Below are positions 1 through 7,087 of a DNA stretch of 64,000 bases, piece by piece (positions within the stretch are counted from its first letter, which is position 1; every line of letters begins with the position of its first letter). A program made the translations under genes and the position numbers. Source of the stretch: CAG-390 sp964384555 (lineage in GTDB: Bacteria > Bacillota > Clostridia > Oscillospirales > CAG-272); assembly GCA_964384555.1 (NCBI GenBank), contig CAYLLA010000001.1:208867-272866 (forward strand), in the 5' to 3' direction. The notes under the pieces were generated by a model, which searched no databases, was not told the origin of the DNA, and saw nothing but the letters and a program-made list of their open reading frames with translations.

Positions 1-212
1 CCAATGACGTTACTGTGAGCCGCGAGGAGCTTGAGGCAAAGTGGCAAAGTGAGCTTGCATCCCCCGCCGATGCCGCCATGCGCGGGCAGATCGATGATAT
101 CATCGAGCCGCGGGAACTGCGTGCAAGGATAACCTCGGCAGTCATGATGTTGGCGGCAAAGTCGCGTGTGCGCCCGCGGCCGGCCGGCAGAGAGGGGCGC
201 AGACAACGATGA
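1..212 (+). CDS. mmdA: Acyl-CoA carboxylase/decarboxylase carboxyltransferase subunit, C-terminal end (5' partial)
   Basis: Only the last ~69 codons are present; the frame is open from base 3 and enters from outside the window. The visible tail has the family-typical pattern of an acidic/Trp segment (EAKWQSE), then PADAAMRGQIDDIIEPRELR and a final helix ending in basic residues. This closely resembles the C-terminus of methylmalonyl-CoA decarboxylase alpha / propionyl-CoA carboxylase beta (crotonase-fold carboxyltransferase), which moves CO2 between an acyl-CoA and biotin. The stop overlaps the next start (ATGA), so it is translationally coupled to the OadG-like gene. The OadG neighbour favours the sodium-pumping decarboxylase type over a plain carboxylase; that choice is inference. 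Confidence 0.8.
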   Translation, partial: NDVTVSREELEAKWQSELASPADAAMRGQIDDIIEPRELRARITSAVMMLAAKSRVRPRPAGREGRRQR

Positions 213-607
213 ACGCGGGAATGGATCTGCGGCCTATCATTATTGCCGCTGTCGTTGCGGCGGTGGTCATAGCGGCCGCTGCTATATTACTTATCGTTTT
301 AAATTCAAATAAAAAGAAAAAAGCCGAACGCGCCGCGGCGGAACGCCTTGAGGCCGAGCGGCGTTTGGCGGAAGCGGCGGCAGAAAAAGAAAGAGCACGC
401 ATCGCGGCGGAGCTTGAGCGCGAGCGGCAGGAGGCCATGCTCGCCGAGGCGTTAAGGCGAGCCGAGGAGGCTCGCATGGTCGCCGCCGTTACAGCGGCGG
501 TTACGGCGTATATAAATGCCGAGTCGGATGCAGAGCAAAAAGCCGCACCGAAATTCAGAGTTGTTGCATTCAAGCGCTTCGGCGGCGCTCATCCGTGGAA
601 CAGATGA
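209..607 (+). CDS. OadG-family small membrane subunit (decarboxylase gamma/delta chain)
   Basis: A 132-residue protein with one N-terminal membrane segment (about residues 9-32), then a long Ala/Glu/Arg-rich charged helix (about 34-95) and a C-terminal segment ending VVAFKRFGGAHPWNR. This layout (one TM helix, charged linker, short conserved tail with FRV..F.R..G and a terminal WN) is that of OadG/MmdD subunits. These anchor and help assemble biotin-dependent sodium-pumping oxaloacetate or methylmalonyl-CoA decarboxylases. It overlaps the upstream mmdA-like gene by four bases and precedes a biotin-carrier-like gene, as in mmd operons. The membrane beta subunit that does the sodium pumping is not in this window and could lie upstream. 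Confidence 0.8.
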   Translation: MNAGMDLRPIIIAAVVAAVVIAAAAILLIVLNSNKKKKAERAAAERLEAERRLAEAAAEKERARIAAELERERQEAMLAEALRRAEEARMVAAVTAAVTAYINAESDAEQKAAPKFRVVAFKRFGGAHPWNR

Positions 608-636
608 CAGCAGCCCGGGCAGATACGGAGATAAAA

Positions 637-825
637 ATGAGTGAGAATAATACAAAGAAAAGAAGATTTAAGGTAAAGGTAGAGGGGCAGGACTATATTG
701 TTGAGGTCGAGGAACTGCCAGCGGAGGACGTGGGCGATAATGAGAACGCCCCCGGCACCGCTCCCACTGACCTGTCGCGGAACGCCGATAAGCCGTCAGT
801 GACAGATGCGGGTCTGCAAAGATGA
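637..825 (+). CDS. Biotin-carrier-like protein lacking the biotinyl domain
   Basis: The start at 637 has GGAG seven bases upstream and gives 62 residues; a longer in-frame ORF from 595 lacks an RBS. Residues 8-25 (RRFKVKVEGQDYIVEVEE) match the N-terminal strand pair of small biotin carrier proteins (MmdC/PCC gamma type). Family members continue through a Pro/Ala linker to an ~75-residue biotinyl domain with an AMKM lysine. Here the linker-like part (about 27-62) runs straight into the stop, which overlaps the next start (ATGA). I see no AMKM-like motif in any frame downstream to 2063. It therefore cannot carry biotin as encoded. Either it is a remnant, or it keeps a scaffold role. Assembly deletion is possible but the neat overlap argues against it. 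Confidence 0.65.
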   Translation: MSENNTKKRRFKVKVEGQDYIVEVEELPAEDVGDNENAPGTAPTDLSRNADKPSVTDAGLQR

Positions 826-2063
826 AAGTCGCGCCAAACGCGCAAAAGCGTATCTGCGCCGTTGCCTCACCGAATATTTTGCGGGGACTTGGCCGAGAAC
901 AGCTTTGGGCGCTCCTCGGTGCGATCGATAGCGCAGGATTTTGGGCGGCAGAGCTTTGGGGAGCAGACAACTTCCTTGCCGAGTCGCTTACCGAGCGCAC
1001 GGCCATCGATCCTTGGGAGCAACTGCGTGCGTTGCGTGAGGGTATTAAAAACACACGTCTGCGCCTTACTTTGCGCGGCCAATCGCTGCTTGGGTGTGGG
1101 ATCTATGCCGATGATGTTGCGGAATATCTCGTGGCACGTGCGGCTGAGAACGGTATTGGCGCGATACGCGTTTATGATGCGCTAAATGACCCGCGCAATA
1201 TCGAAACGGTAATGAGAGCCGCAAAAAAGTATGATCTTGACCTTGAGTCGGCAATGGTCTACACTACGGGTCCTGCGGGCAGTGTTGCTTTTTATTCCGG
1301 CTATGCCTCACTCCTTGAGGGTGCGGGGGCGGATCGGGTGTGCATCCTCGATCCGGAGCAAAAGCTTGACACCAAAACGCTCTGCGAGTTTACCTCGGCG
1401 GTCGGCGGCGCGATATCGATCCCTCTTGTGATCGGAGCGGGACACATGCAGTGCATCCCGCCGCGGGATATCCTTACCAACGATCATGTAGCGGGGTGTG
1501 ATATTGATCTTTGCGGCATGCCTGATCCGATCGGGCATGAGTTGCTTGGCGGCGCATGGGACGAGATCAAAAAGGCGTTGCCGCTCACAAACAAAGCCGA
1601 CCGCGCCGATGGGCGTTCTTCCATCCCGCCCGAATATATCGAGTGCGCAAGGCGTGATGCGGGCTGGCCGACAATGGCCGCGCCGCTTGACGAGCTGATA
1701 ATTGAGCGTGCTGCGGCACTTTACCGCAACGAGGATGATGGTGTCGCGCCCGAGCTTTCGGCCGGCTATCGTGCGCTCGTCAGCGGGCTTTACGGTAGGC
1801 TGCCCATGCCTCCATCCCCCGATGTTATGTCGGCCTTGGGCGGCAATGCATCAATGGTGCTCACCCGTCCTGCGGATCTTTTAGAGCCGGAGATTGACAC
1901 GCTGCGCACCGAGATCGCGCCGTATCTTGAGCAGGCGGAGGATATCCTCACCTATGCGATGGCAGGGGATGCCGCCGTTGTTTTTTTTGAACACCGCAAG
2001 TGCGAGAGGTATGGTCTTGACGAGCTTCATTCGGTACCGTCTCGCGGTGTACATATAATCTAA
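822..2063 (+). CDS. Oxaloacetate decarboxylase alpha / pyruvate carboxylase CT-domain homologue, catalytically degenerate
   Basis: 413 residues clearly related to the carboxyltransferase TIM barrel: FWAAELWGADNF (about 40-51), DPWEQLRALREG (63-74), LRGQSLLGCGIYADDV (84-99), VYDALNDPRNIE (118-128), YTTGPAGS, then a C-terminal helical part. Active-site positions are gone. The DTTLRDAHQS entry motif is replaced by SPNILRGLGRE (16-26). The carbamylated lysine of KDMAG is replaced in CILDPEQKL (174-182). The HxHxH metal ligands are replaced by LVIGAGHM (202-209). The SGNTSQP threonine region reads PDPIGHELL (235-242). It has no biotinyl domain and stops at 413 residues against roughly 590 for full OadA. 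Inference: a pseudoenzyme or structural partner of the upstream decarboxylase. It is last in the operon, before a terminator. Confidence 0.75.
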   Translation: MKVAPNAQKRICAVASPNILRGLGREQLWALLGAIDSAGFWAAELWGADNFLAESLTERTAIDPWEQLRALREGIKNTRLRLTLRGQSLLGCGIYADDVAEYLVARAAENGIGAIRVYDALNDPRNIETVMRAAKKYDLDLESAMVYTTGPAGSVAFYSGYASLLEGAGADRVCILDPEQKLDTKTLCEFTSAVGGAISIPLVIGAGHMQCIPPRDILTNDHVAGCDIDLCGMPDPIGHELLGGAWDEIKKALPLTNKADRADGRSSIPPEYIECARRDAGWPTMAAPLDELIIERAAALYRNEDDGVAPELSAGYRALVSGLYGRLPMPPSPDVMSALGGNASMVLTRPADLLEPEIDTLRTEIAPYLEQAEDILTYAMAGDAAVVFFEHRKCERYGLDELHSVPSRGVHII

Positions 2064-2064
2064 A

Positions 2065-2107
2065 AAAGCCATCTGATGCGACGCGTGACGTTACATCAGA
2101 TGGCTTT
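2065..2107. terminator. Bidirectional terminator between OadA-like gene and deoC
   Basis: A perfect 14-bp inverted repeat (AAAGCCATCTGATG and its complement, at 2065-2078 and 2094-2107) with a 15-nt loop begins just after the OadA-like stop codon. A-tracts on one side and T-tracts on the other let it serve the convergent deoC gene too. Confidence 0.8.
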
Positions 2108-2130
2108 GGGCTATGCGGCATATTACGGCA

Positions 2131-2802
2131 TTATTTTGCGGCCGCCTCTGCCTCCTCTTTTTTGATCAGCTTTACAAGCGCGCTCGTTCCGAGCCGCTCG
2201 GCACCAAGGGCAATAAAGTCCTCGGCATCGGCAAAGGAGCGAATACCGCCAGCGGCCTTGATCTTAAGCCCTGTGGGAATATTCTCGGCAAAGAGTGCAA
2301 TATCTTCGCGTGTTGCCCCACCGGTGGAAAAACCTGTTGAGGTCTTAATGTAATCCGCGCCCGCCGCGCCAACGATACGGCACATGCGGCGCTTTTGCTC
2401 GTCATCCAGCAGGCAGGTCTCAATTATGACCTTAAGGATATGGTCTCCGCAAGCGGCCTTTACCGCGCGGATCTCCTCCTCGACTGCATCAAATCTACCA
2501 TCTGTCAGCCAGCCGAGGTTGATGACCATGTCTATCTCATTTGCACCGTTGCGGATGGCATCCTCGGCCTCAAAGCATTTTGCGGCTGTGGTGTCATAGC
2601 CGAGCGGGAAGCCTATCACCGTGCATATGTTCAGCTGCCCCTCGGTGTAGTCGTGCGCAAATTTAACATATGATGCGGGAATGCACACCGATGCGGTGTG
2701 ATATTTCAGCCCGTCATCGCATATCGCGCGTATCTCTGCCTCCGTTGCTTTTGGGGAGAGGAGCGTGTGGTCGGCATATTTTAAAATTTCGTATTTATCC
2801 AT
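2131..2802 (-). CDS. deoC: Deoxyribose-phosphate aldolase
   Basis: 223 residues, the usual length. It cleaves 2-deoxyribose-5-phosphate to glyceraldehyde-3-phosphate and acetaldehyde in deoxynucleoside catabolism, in the cytoplasm. The Schiff-base lysine sits in DYIKTSTGF (K153), the general-acid aspartate in NEIDMVIN (D91), and the helper lysine in LKIKAAGGIR (K182). The N-terminus YADHTLLSP is family-typical. GAAAGGAAA lies upstream of the ATG. It stands alone, without deoA/deoB/deoD, and is divergent from the PHP phosphoesterase, with its own promoter in the shared intergenic region. It reads toward the terminator shared with the OadA-like gene. Confidence 0.95.
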   Translation of the reverse strand: MDKYEILKYADHTLLSPKATEAEIRAICDDGLKYHTASVCIPASYVKFAHDYTEGQLNICTVIGFPLGYDTTAAKCFEAEDAIRNGANEIDMVINLGWLTDGRFDAVEEEIRAVKAACGDHILKVIIETCLLDDEQKRRMCRIVGAAGADYIKTSTGFSTGGATREDIALFAENIPTGLKIKAAGGIRSFADAEDFIALGAERLGTSALVKLIKKEEAEAAAK

Positions 2803-2851
2803 TTCAGTTTCCTTTCATTATCCTTTTGTCGCTTGGGGAATTACTGTATAT

Positions 2852-2880
2852 ATGATATCACATTTGATGAAAAATATCAA
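2852..2880 (-). promoter_or_regulatory. Predicted promoter of deoC
   Basis: On the minus strand, TTGATA (2880-2875), a 17-nt spacer and TATCAT (2857-2852) precede deoC by about 50 nt. Confidence 0.55.
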
Positions 2881-2899
2881 GTAAAAAATACTAAAACCG

Positions 2900-2928
2900 T
2901 TGAAATTGATGCAAACATCTGCTATAAT
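2900..2928 (+). promoter_or_regulatory. Predicted promoter of the PHP phosphoesterase
   Basis: TTGAAA (2900-2905), a 17-nt spacer and TATAAT (2923-2928) lie 38 nt before the ATG at 2967. It is back to back with the deoC promoter. Confidence 0.7.
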
Positions 2929-2966
2929 AAGGGTTATAAAGATAAAGGAAAGGCCGGTAACCTAAA

Positions 2967-3920
2967 ATGCAAGTAAAACACGATATTCACAATCACACAC
3001 TGCTGTCCCTCTGCTGTTACGATCCCGTGGCGACCGTTGATGCCTTTGCACGCCGCGCAAAAGAGCTTGGGCATACAAACTTTGGTGTATCCAATCATCT
3101 GTGGGATGAAAAAGTACCCGGACCGAGCCATTGGTATCACATGCAAATGATAAATTACGGTCTTGAGGGCGCACGCGCCGCCATGCCCTCACTGCCGGGT
3201 ATAAGACTGATGGTAGGGACCGAGACCGAGTATTGCGGCATGTCGGATAACCTTGGCATGCTCGCCGAGACGGCAAAGCAATTTGATTATGTTTTGGTGC
3301 CGCATACCCACGTACATATGAGGAACTTTGTTATCCCCGAGATGGATGATATAAGATCCAAGCGTGCAGAGCTGGCAGGTAAGCTTGCCTCACTTATGCC
3401 GGAGCTTGGCGAGGAGCGCACACGCAAGCTGATGGATGCAGTACCTGAGGCGGAGATAGCCGCAATGCTCGGCGAGCGCACCGAGGCTGTTGTGGCGTAT
3501 AATGCCGATTTTATGTACCACAGCTTTTTAAGCCTTATGGCAAACTCTGAGTTTCAAAAGCTTTCACGCACCACACCAACCATCGTGGCGCACACATTCT
3601 CCCCTTGCGGTTTTTCAAAGGATCTGCAAAAGAGGATGATCGAGGCCGTCAGCGATGAGCGATATATTGAATGCTTTTCGATCGCCGCAAAAATGGGCGT
3701 GGGAATTGAGATAAATACAGGTGCGTTTAAATTCTCGGAAAACGATTTTGTTGATGAGCCTATGATCCGCGTGATGAAGCTTGCCAAAGCTGCAGGGTGC
3801 AAGTTTACCTTTGGCACGGATGCACATTCGCTTGCGGGGCTGGATAAGATACGCATGGCAGATCGCATTACCGAGCTTTGCGATATAAACGAGGCCGACG
3901 TGATGGAATTCGTAAGATGA
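2967..3920 (+). CDS. PHP-domain phosphoesterase (histidinol-phosphatase-like)
   Basis: 317 residues with the four PHP metal-binding clusters: HDIHNHT at the N-terminus (H5, H8, H10), VSNHLWD near 50, a glutamate in VGTETEY near 92, VPHTHVHMRN near 112, and a closing FGTDAHSL near 288. PHP proteins are trinuclear-metal phosphoesterases; free-standing ones include histidinol-phosphate phosphatases and nucleotide or DNA phosphatases. The middle region (about 125-200) is longer and less familiar than in HisK. No histidine biosynthesis gene is nearby, so the substrate cannot be assigned. It is a single-gene transcript with its own promoter and a strong terminator after it. Confidence 0.75.
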   Translation: MQVKHDIHNHTLLSLCCYDPVATVDAFARRAKELGHTNFGVSNHLWDEKVPGPSHWYHMQMINYGLEGARAAMPSLPGIRLMVGTETEYCGMSDNLGMLAETAKQFDYVLVPHTHVHMRNFVIPEMDDIRSKRAELAGKLASLMPELGEERTRKLMDAVPEAEIAAMLGERTEAVVAYNADFMYHSFLSLMANSEFQKLSRTTPTIVAHTFSPCGFSKDLQKRMIEAVSDERYIECFSIAAKMGVGIEINTGAFKFSENDFVDEPMIRVMKLAKAAGCKFTFGTDAHSLAGLDKIRMADRITELCDINEADVMEFVR

Positions 3921-3948
3921 CCATCTCGCTGCGGTGAATATAAACTAA

Positions 3949-4003
3949 CATGCCCCGAGGCAGGAAGTTTTAAGTGACTTCCGCCTCGGGGCATGCTTGT
4001 TTT
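3949..4003 (+). terminator. Intrinsic terminator after PHP gene
   Basis: A 13-bp perfect stem (CATGCCCCGAGGC at 3949-3961, complement at 3983-3995), with an inner GGAAGT/ACTTCC extension, is followed by CTTGTTTT. Confidence 0.8.
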
Positions 4004-4035
4004 GTCAGGTTAATATACCGATCTGTCGCCTACCG

Positions 4036-6069
4036 TCAATTACCCTTTAAAAAGTCAAAATAGTTGCTCACGGTCGTGCCGGGGAAGTATGCAAGCAGGA
4101 TCTGCGATGCTGTAGCTCCCGCCTCACCGAGGTCGGATGCGCCGAACTGGCTCATTCCAACGCCATGCCCCATACCCTTACCAACGATGGCAAAGGCAGA
4201 GGATGAGGAGGCGTAATGCGTCTTTTTTACCTGCTTCAGCTGGTTTACGATCAGGAATGTGCCGTAGTTTGATACCACGGTATAGTTACCGTTGGCATCA
4301 GGCTCGGTAGACATTGGAATGTCAATATCCCCACCTATTATCTGCGCTATTCCGTTTCCGGTGTAGATATGCAGAGTTGACGAGCCGTCCTTTATTGCAG
4401 TGCCGAGATCGGTCAAAAAGTTAAAGCCCGCGGCATCGGATACTATAACACCGTTCTTGGTCTTTACACTGACGGACCCCGCGCTCGACCCCATGAGGTT
4501 TATTATTCTCGTGGATATGACATCCTCATATGTGTAGTCAACGGATCCGCGCCCTATTTTGATGTTTGCTGACCAAACATAGCCGGAAAGCAGGCTTCGC
4601 ACGCCGGAACAGCGTGTGGCGGAGGCTGTATTGCCGTTTGAATCGGTAAGCTTTATGCTGTAAACATAAGGGGATGAGTCACCTGTCAGTGTGGTCTCAA
4701 CGCGTGCAATGTTTGAGTTTATCTGTGTCTCTCCGTATTCGCGGCATGCGGTCTTGAGCTGTGCCGCCGTTACCTCGTTAAACCAAAGGCCGGATGCATA
4801 TTCCGAGTATTTTTCCCAAGGCGTGGCCTGTGTTCGCAGGTAGCTGTCCGTTGTGCCGCCCCAAACATATTTGGGATCCACCGACCAGCCACCGATGCTT
4901 GAGGAGTAAAGTCCCTCAACTATGGTCGAGCCAAAGGTCAGTATCTGGTCGCGTGTTTCGTTTACTGCTTGTGTCACACGTGAGGTTATAAGCTTGCGCC
5001 CGCGGTAGTTTTCGCAATGCGAAAGACTGCACATATCAAAGCCGTAGGAAGAGTAATGCTTGCCCACGCACTTAACCGAATAGGATCTTACGGTGATGGC
5101 AAAGGCTTTTTGTGTTTCGATATCCCAACTGGTGTATATCTCGTTGGGTAGCACGCCCTCAACGTATGTGTTGAGTTCGACCATATTTATATGCAAAAGC
5201 CCGTTGCATTCAGAGCCTATAAAATGCCTAAAGCAAAACAGTCCGTCATAGAGCGTTGATGTTGCAACGTCCTGTATATATGCGTGGTCGCGCCCAGGCT
5301 GTTGGTATGCCGAAAAGCCGAGATAAAAATGGTCTCCGCCCTCGTATTCAAAAAGTATGCTCTCCATCGTGTCATCAAGGACGGAAACACCTGTGGCGGA
5401 GGGGGATGCAATACGCACCGTGCGGTTTGTCATTATCGAGGATATCGTTGCCGCGGCCTCGCCCGCCGCTGTGTAGGTGGGGAAGGCACCTATGCGAATG
5501 CACTTCTCGCCGTTGATGTAGGCAGGGAAGCACTGCTCGTACATTGCCTCAAAAAGATCCGAGTAGGATGCAAAATCCGCCCAGATATCTGCCGCATTGG
5601 CTATCTCAACGTGGTATCCGCCGATGTCGGCATTATCCTCCGTGGCCTGTGAGCAGGAGTTGTACCCGATCTTAAGGTTCGTATCGCAAACGGCATGGAC
5701 TGTGGCGGAGTTAAGCTTAAAGAGAGGCTTAAAGTTCCTGTCCGTCCTTGTGATCTCGGTCTCACCTACAACAAAGCCGTAGGGGGAGAGCATAGAGCAG
5801 GAAAACGGCGCGTCAACTCCGTATCTTAGCCCGATGGCAAGATACATGGGGCTGGTCTTGACGTTAGATCTTATCGTGTAGGATGAGAGCGCCGAGGCAT
5901 CCGCCGATGCGTTTATCACCAGCGTAACTCCGCTGAGCAGCAGGGCCGCAACAAGCGTTGCAAGCAGTACTCCGCAAAGGGAACGCCTGCCGTTTGCTTT
6001 TGCCTCTTTTTTTACTGTGCACGCGCTGTTTAAGCTTTTGGTGCTTTTATTGAGTTTATTCATGGGCAT
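4036..6069 (-). CDS. SpoIID/LytB-domain protein (lytic transglycosylase family)
   Basis: About 677 residues. A basic N-terminus and one membrane segment (about 35-55) come first, then an ~250-residue region with a SPOR-like stretch (KCIRIGAFPTYTAAGEAAA), then the SpoIID domain. Visible SpoIID motifs are VELNTYVEGVLPNEIYTSW with the catalytic-type glutamate, the zinc-type pair in CSLSHCENYRG, and GKGMGHGVGMSQFGASDLGEAG near the C-terminus. SpoIID enzymes cleave peptidoglycan glycan strands denuded of stem peptides during engulfment; LytB relatives act in vegetative walls. At 677 residues it is about twice the size of SpoIID itself and is not in a spoIID-spoIIQ context. Possible starts are TTG 6075, ATG 6069 and ATG 6063; all overlap the upstream coiled-coil gene, implying coupled translation. 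Confidence 0.85.
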   Translation of the reverse strand: MPMNKLNKSTKSLNSACTVKKEAKANGRRSLCGVLLATLVAALLLSGVTLVINASADASALSSYTIRSNVKTSPMYLAIGLRYGVDAPFSCSMLSPYGFVVGETEITRTDRNFKPLFKLNSATVHAVCDTNLKIGYNSCSQATEDNADIGGYHVEIANAADIWADFASYSDLFEAMYEQCFPAYINGEKCIRIGAFPTYTAAGEAAATISSIMTNRTVRIASPSATGVSVLDDTMESILFEYEGGDHFYLGFSAYQQPGRDHAYIQDVATSTLYDGLFCFRHFIGSECNGLLHINMVELNTYVEGVLPNEIYTSWDIETQKAFAITVRSYSVKCVGKHYSSYGFDMCSLSHCENYRGRKLITSRVTQAVNETRDQILTFGSTIVEGLYSSSIGGWSVDPKYVWGGTTDSYLRTQATPWEKYSEYASGLWFNEVTAAQLKTACREYGETQINSNIARVETTLTGDSSPYVYSIKLTDSNGNTASATRCSGVRSLLSGYVWSANIKIGRGSVDYTYEDVISTRIINLMGSSAGSVSVKTKNGVIVSDAAGFNFLTDLGTAIKDGSSTLHIYTGNGIAQIIGGDIDIPMSTEPDANGNYTVVSNYGTFLIVNQLKQVKKTHYASSSSAFAIVGKGMGHGVGMSQFGASDLGEAGATASQILLAYFPGTTVSNYFDFLKGN

Positions 6070-7042
6070 CTTCAATTATGTACTCGCCGCCTATCATAAC
6101 ATAAGCGCCGTCATAGCTCTCAATGCGAATACCGCGGCCGTCCTCCGCGCCGCGCGGGATGAGCAAATTATGCATCAGCGGCGCATCCGCACCGTTGTAA
6201 AGCTCATCTCCCGTGGTAAGGTCGTTTACACCCTGCAGTGTGCCGGAGGTGTTGTAGGGGGATTCTATCACGGCATAGCCGGATCTTACTATCACCAGCA
6301 CGCCCTCATCGGCGTTTTTGGCGCGTATAGTTTGCCCCGCATCAACAAACACAGGCCTATACATAACGCCGGCCTTTGTTTGAAGCTGCTGGATGGTCTC
6401 GTTCAGCGCATCATATTTTGCGCGCAGATCCGTGATCGCACCGCTCTCGCCTGTCAGTGCATCGATGGAGGCGCGAAGCGAGTTCATCTCCTTGGTCACG
6501 CTCAGGTATTTGTTTGAAAGGTCGGAAAAATTCTTTTCAAGACTGTTCTTGTCGGCGCGAAGTGTTTCAATACTGCTCTTGATGCCGGTTATCGAGTCAT
6601 TTATCGAATCTATCTGCTTTGATATATTCGAGTAGTTTGCCTCGATCTCGGTGAGCCTTGAGCCGTGATCGTTCTCAAGCGATTGCAGTTTGTTTTTAAG
6701 CTCCGAGATCTCCGCATCCTTGACCTTGCCTTGCTCCTCAAGCGCCGCTATACGGGACATTATGGCTTGATAGGCTTCGGAGTTCATGCCGCCGCCTCCA
6801 CCGCCGCCTCCGCCGCCAAGCTCCAGTGCGCTGACTCTGGCGGTGAGATCGTCTATGCGATTTGAGAGCGGGGACAATACATAATCCTCAACATACTGCG
6901 CAAGTCCGGAAAGTGAAACTACCGGGTCAACTGCGCTGTCATATACCAGTGAGGCATAAACGGCAAGGGATGTGGCAAAGGCGAGTGCCAACGCCATAAA
7001 CAGAGCCGCAACTTTCTTGATTTTTTCGGGTATTTTTTTCAT
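6056..7042 (-). CDS. Membrane-anchored coiled-coil protein with polyglycine hinge
   Basis: 328 residues, family not recognised. A basic start and one hydrophobic segment (about 9-32) suggest a signal anchor. Residues about 55-72 start a coiled coil, interrupted by a run of ten glycines (about 76-85), then continuing as heptad-like Leu/Ile/Ser/Lys sequence to about 215. The last ~110 residues form a compact domain (from GVMYRPVFVDAGQTIRAK) with a beta-rich look. An RBS (GGAGAT) precedes the ATG. Its 3' end overlaps the SpoIID-domain gene start, so the two products are probably made in fixed ratio and may act together at the wall. The architecture resembles wall-hydrolase spacers or activators such as EnvC-type coiled coils, without clear homology. 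Confidence 0.75.
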   Translation of the reverse strand: MKKIPEKIKKVAALFMALALAFATSLAVYASLVYDSAVDPVVSLSGLAQYVEDYVLSPLSNRIDDLTARVSALELGGGGGGGGGGMNSEAYQAIMSRIAALEEQGKVKDAEISELKNKLQSLENDHGSRLTEIEANYSNISKQIDSINDSITGIKSSIETLRADKNSLEKNFSDLSNKYLSVTKEMNSLRASIDALTGESGAITDLRAKYDALNETIQQLQTKAGVMYRPVFVDAGQTIRAKNADEGVLVIVRSGYAVIESPYNTSGTLQGVNDLTTGDELYNGADAPLMHNLLIPRGAEDGRGIRIESYDGAYVMIGGEYIIEDAHE

Positions 7043-7059
7043 TGGTAGTGATCTCCGTT

Positions 7060-7076
7060 CCGCCGCGGTGCGGCGG
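7060..7076. repeat. GC-rich short palindrome upstream of coiled-coil gene
   Basis: CCGCCGC and GCGGCGG are separated by GGT, between the topoisomerase stop and the start at 7042. There is no T-tract on the minus side, so it is not a convincing terminator. A very similar CGCCGC-GGG-GCGGCG palindrome lies just upstream of the queA start (40265-40279). Confidence 0.5.
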
Positions 7077-7087
7077 CAATTTTGACT

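Noticed and set aside
822..2063. Programmed frameshift restoring a biotinyl domain after the short carrier gene
   Set aside because: No AMKM-type motif appears in any frame downstream; the overlapping start codon explains the junction.
6061..6075. TTG start at 6075 for the SpoIID-domain gene
   Set aside because: ATG codons at 6069 and 6063 follow immediately and are more likely; all overlap the upstream gene.
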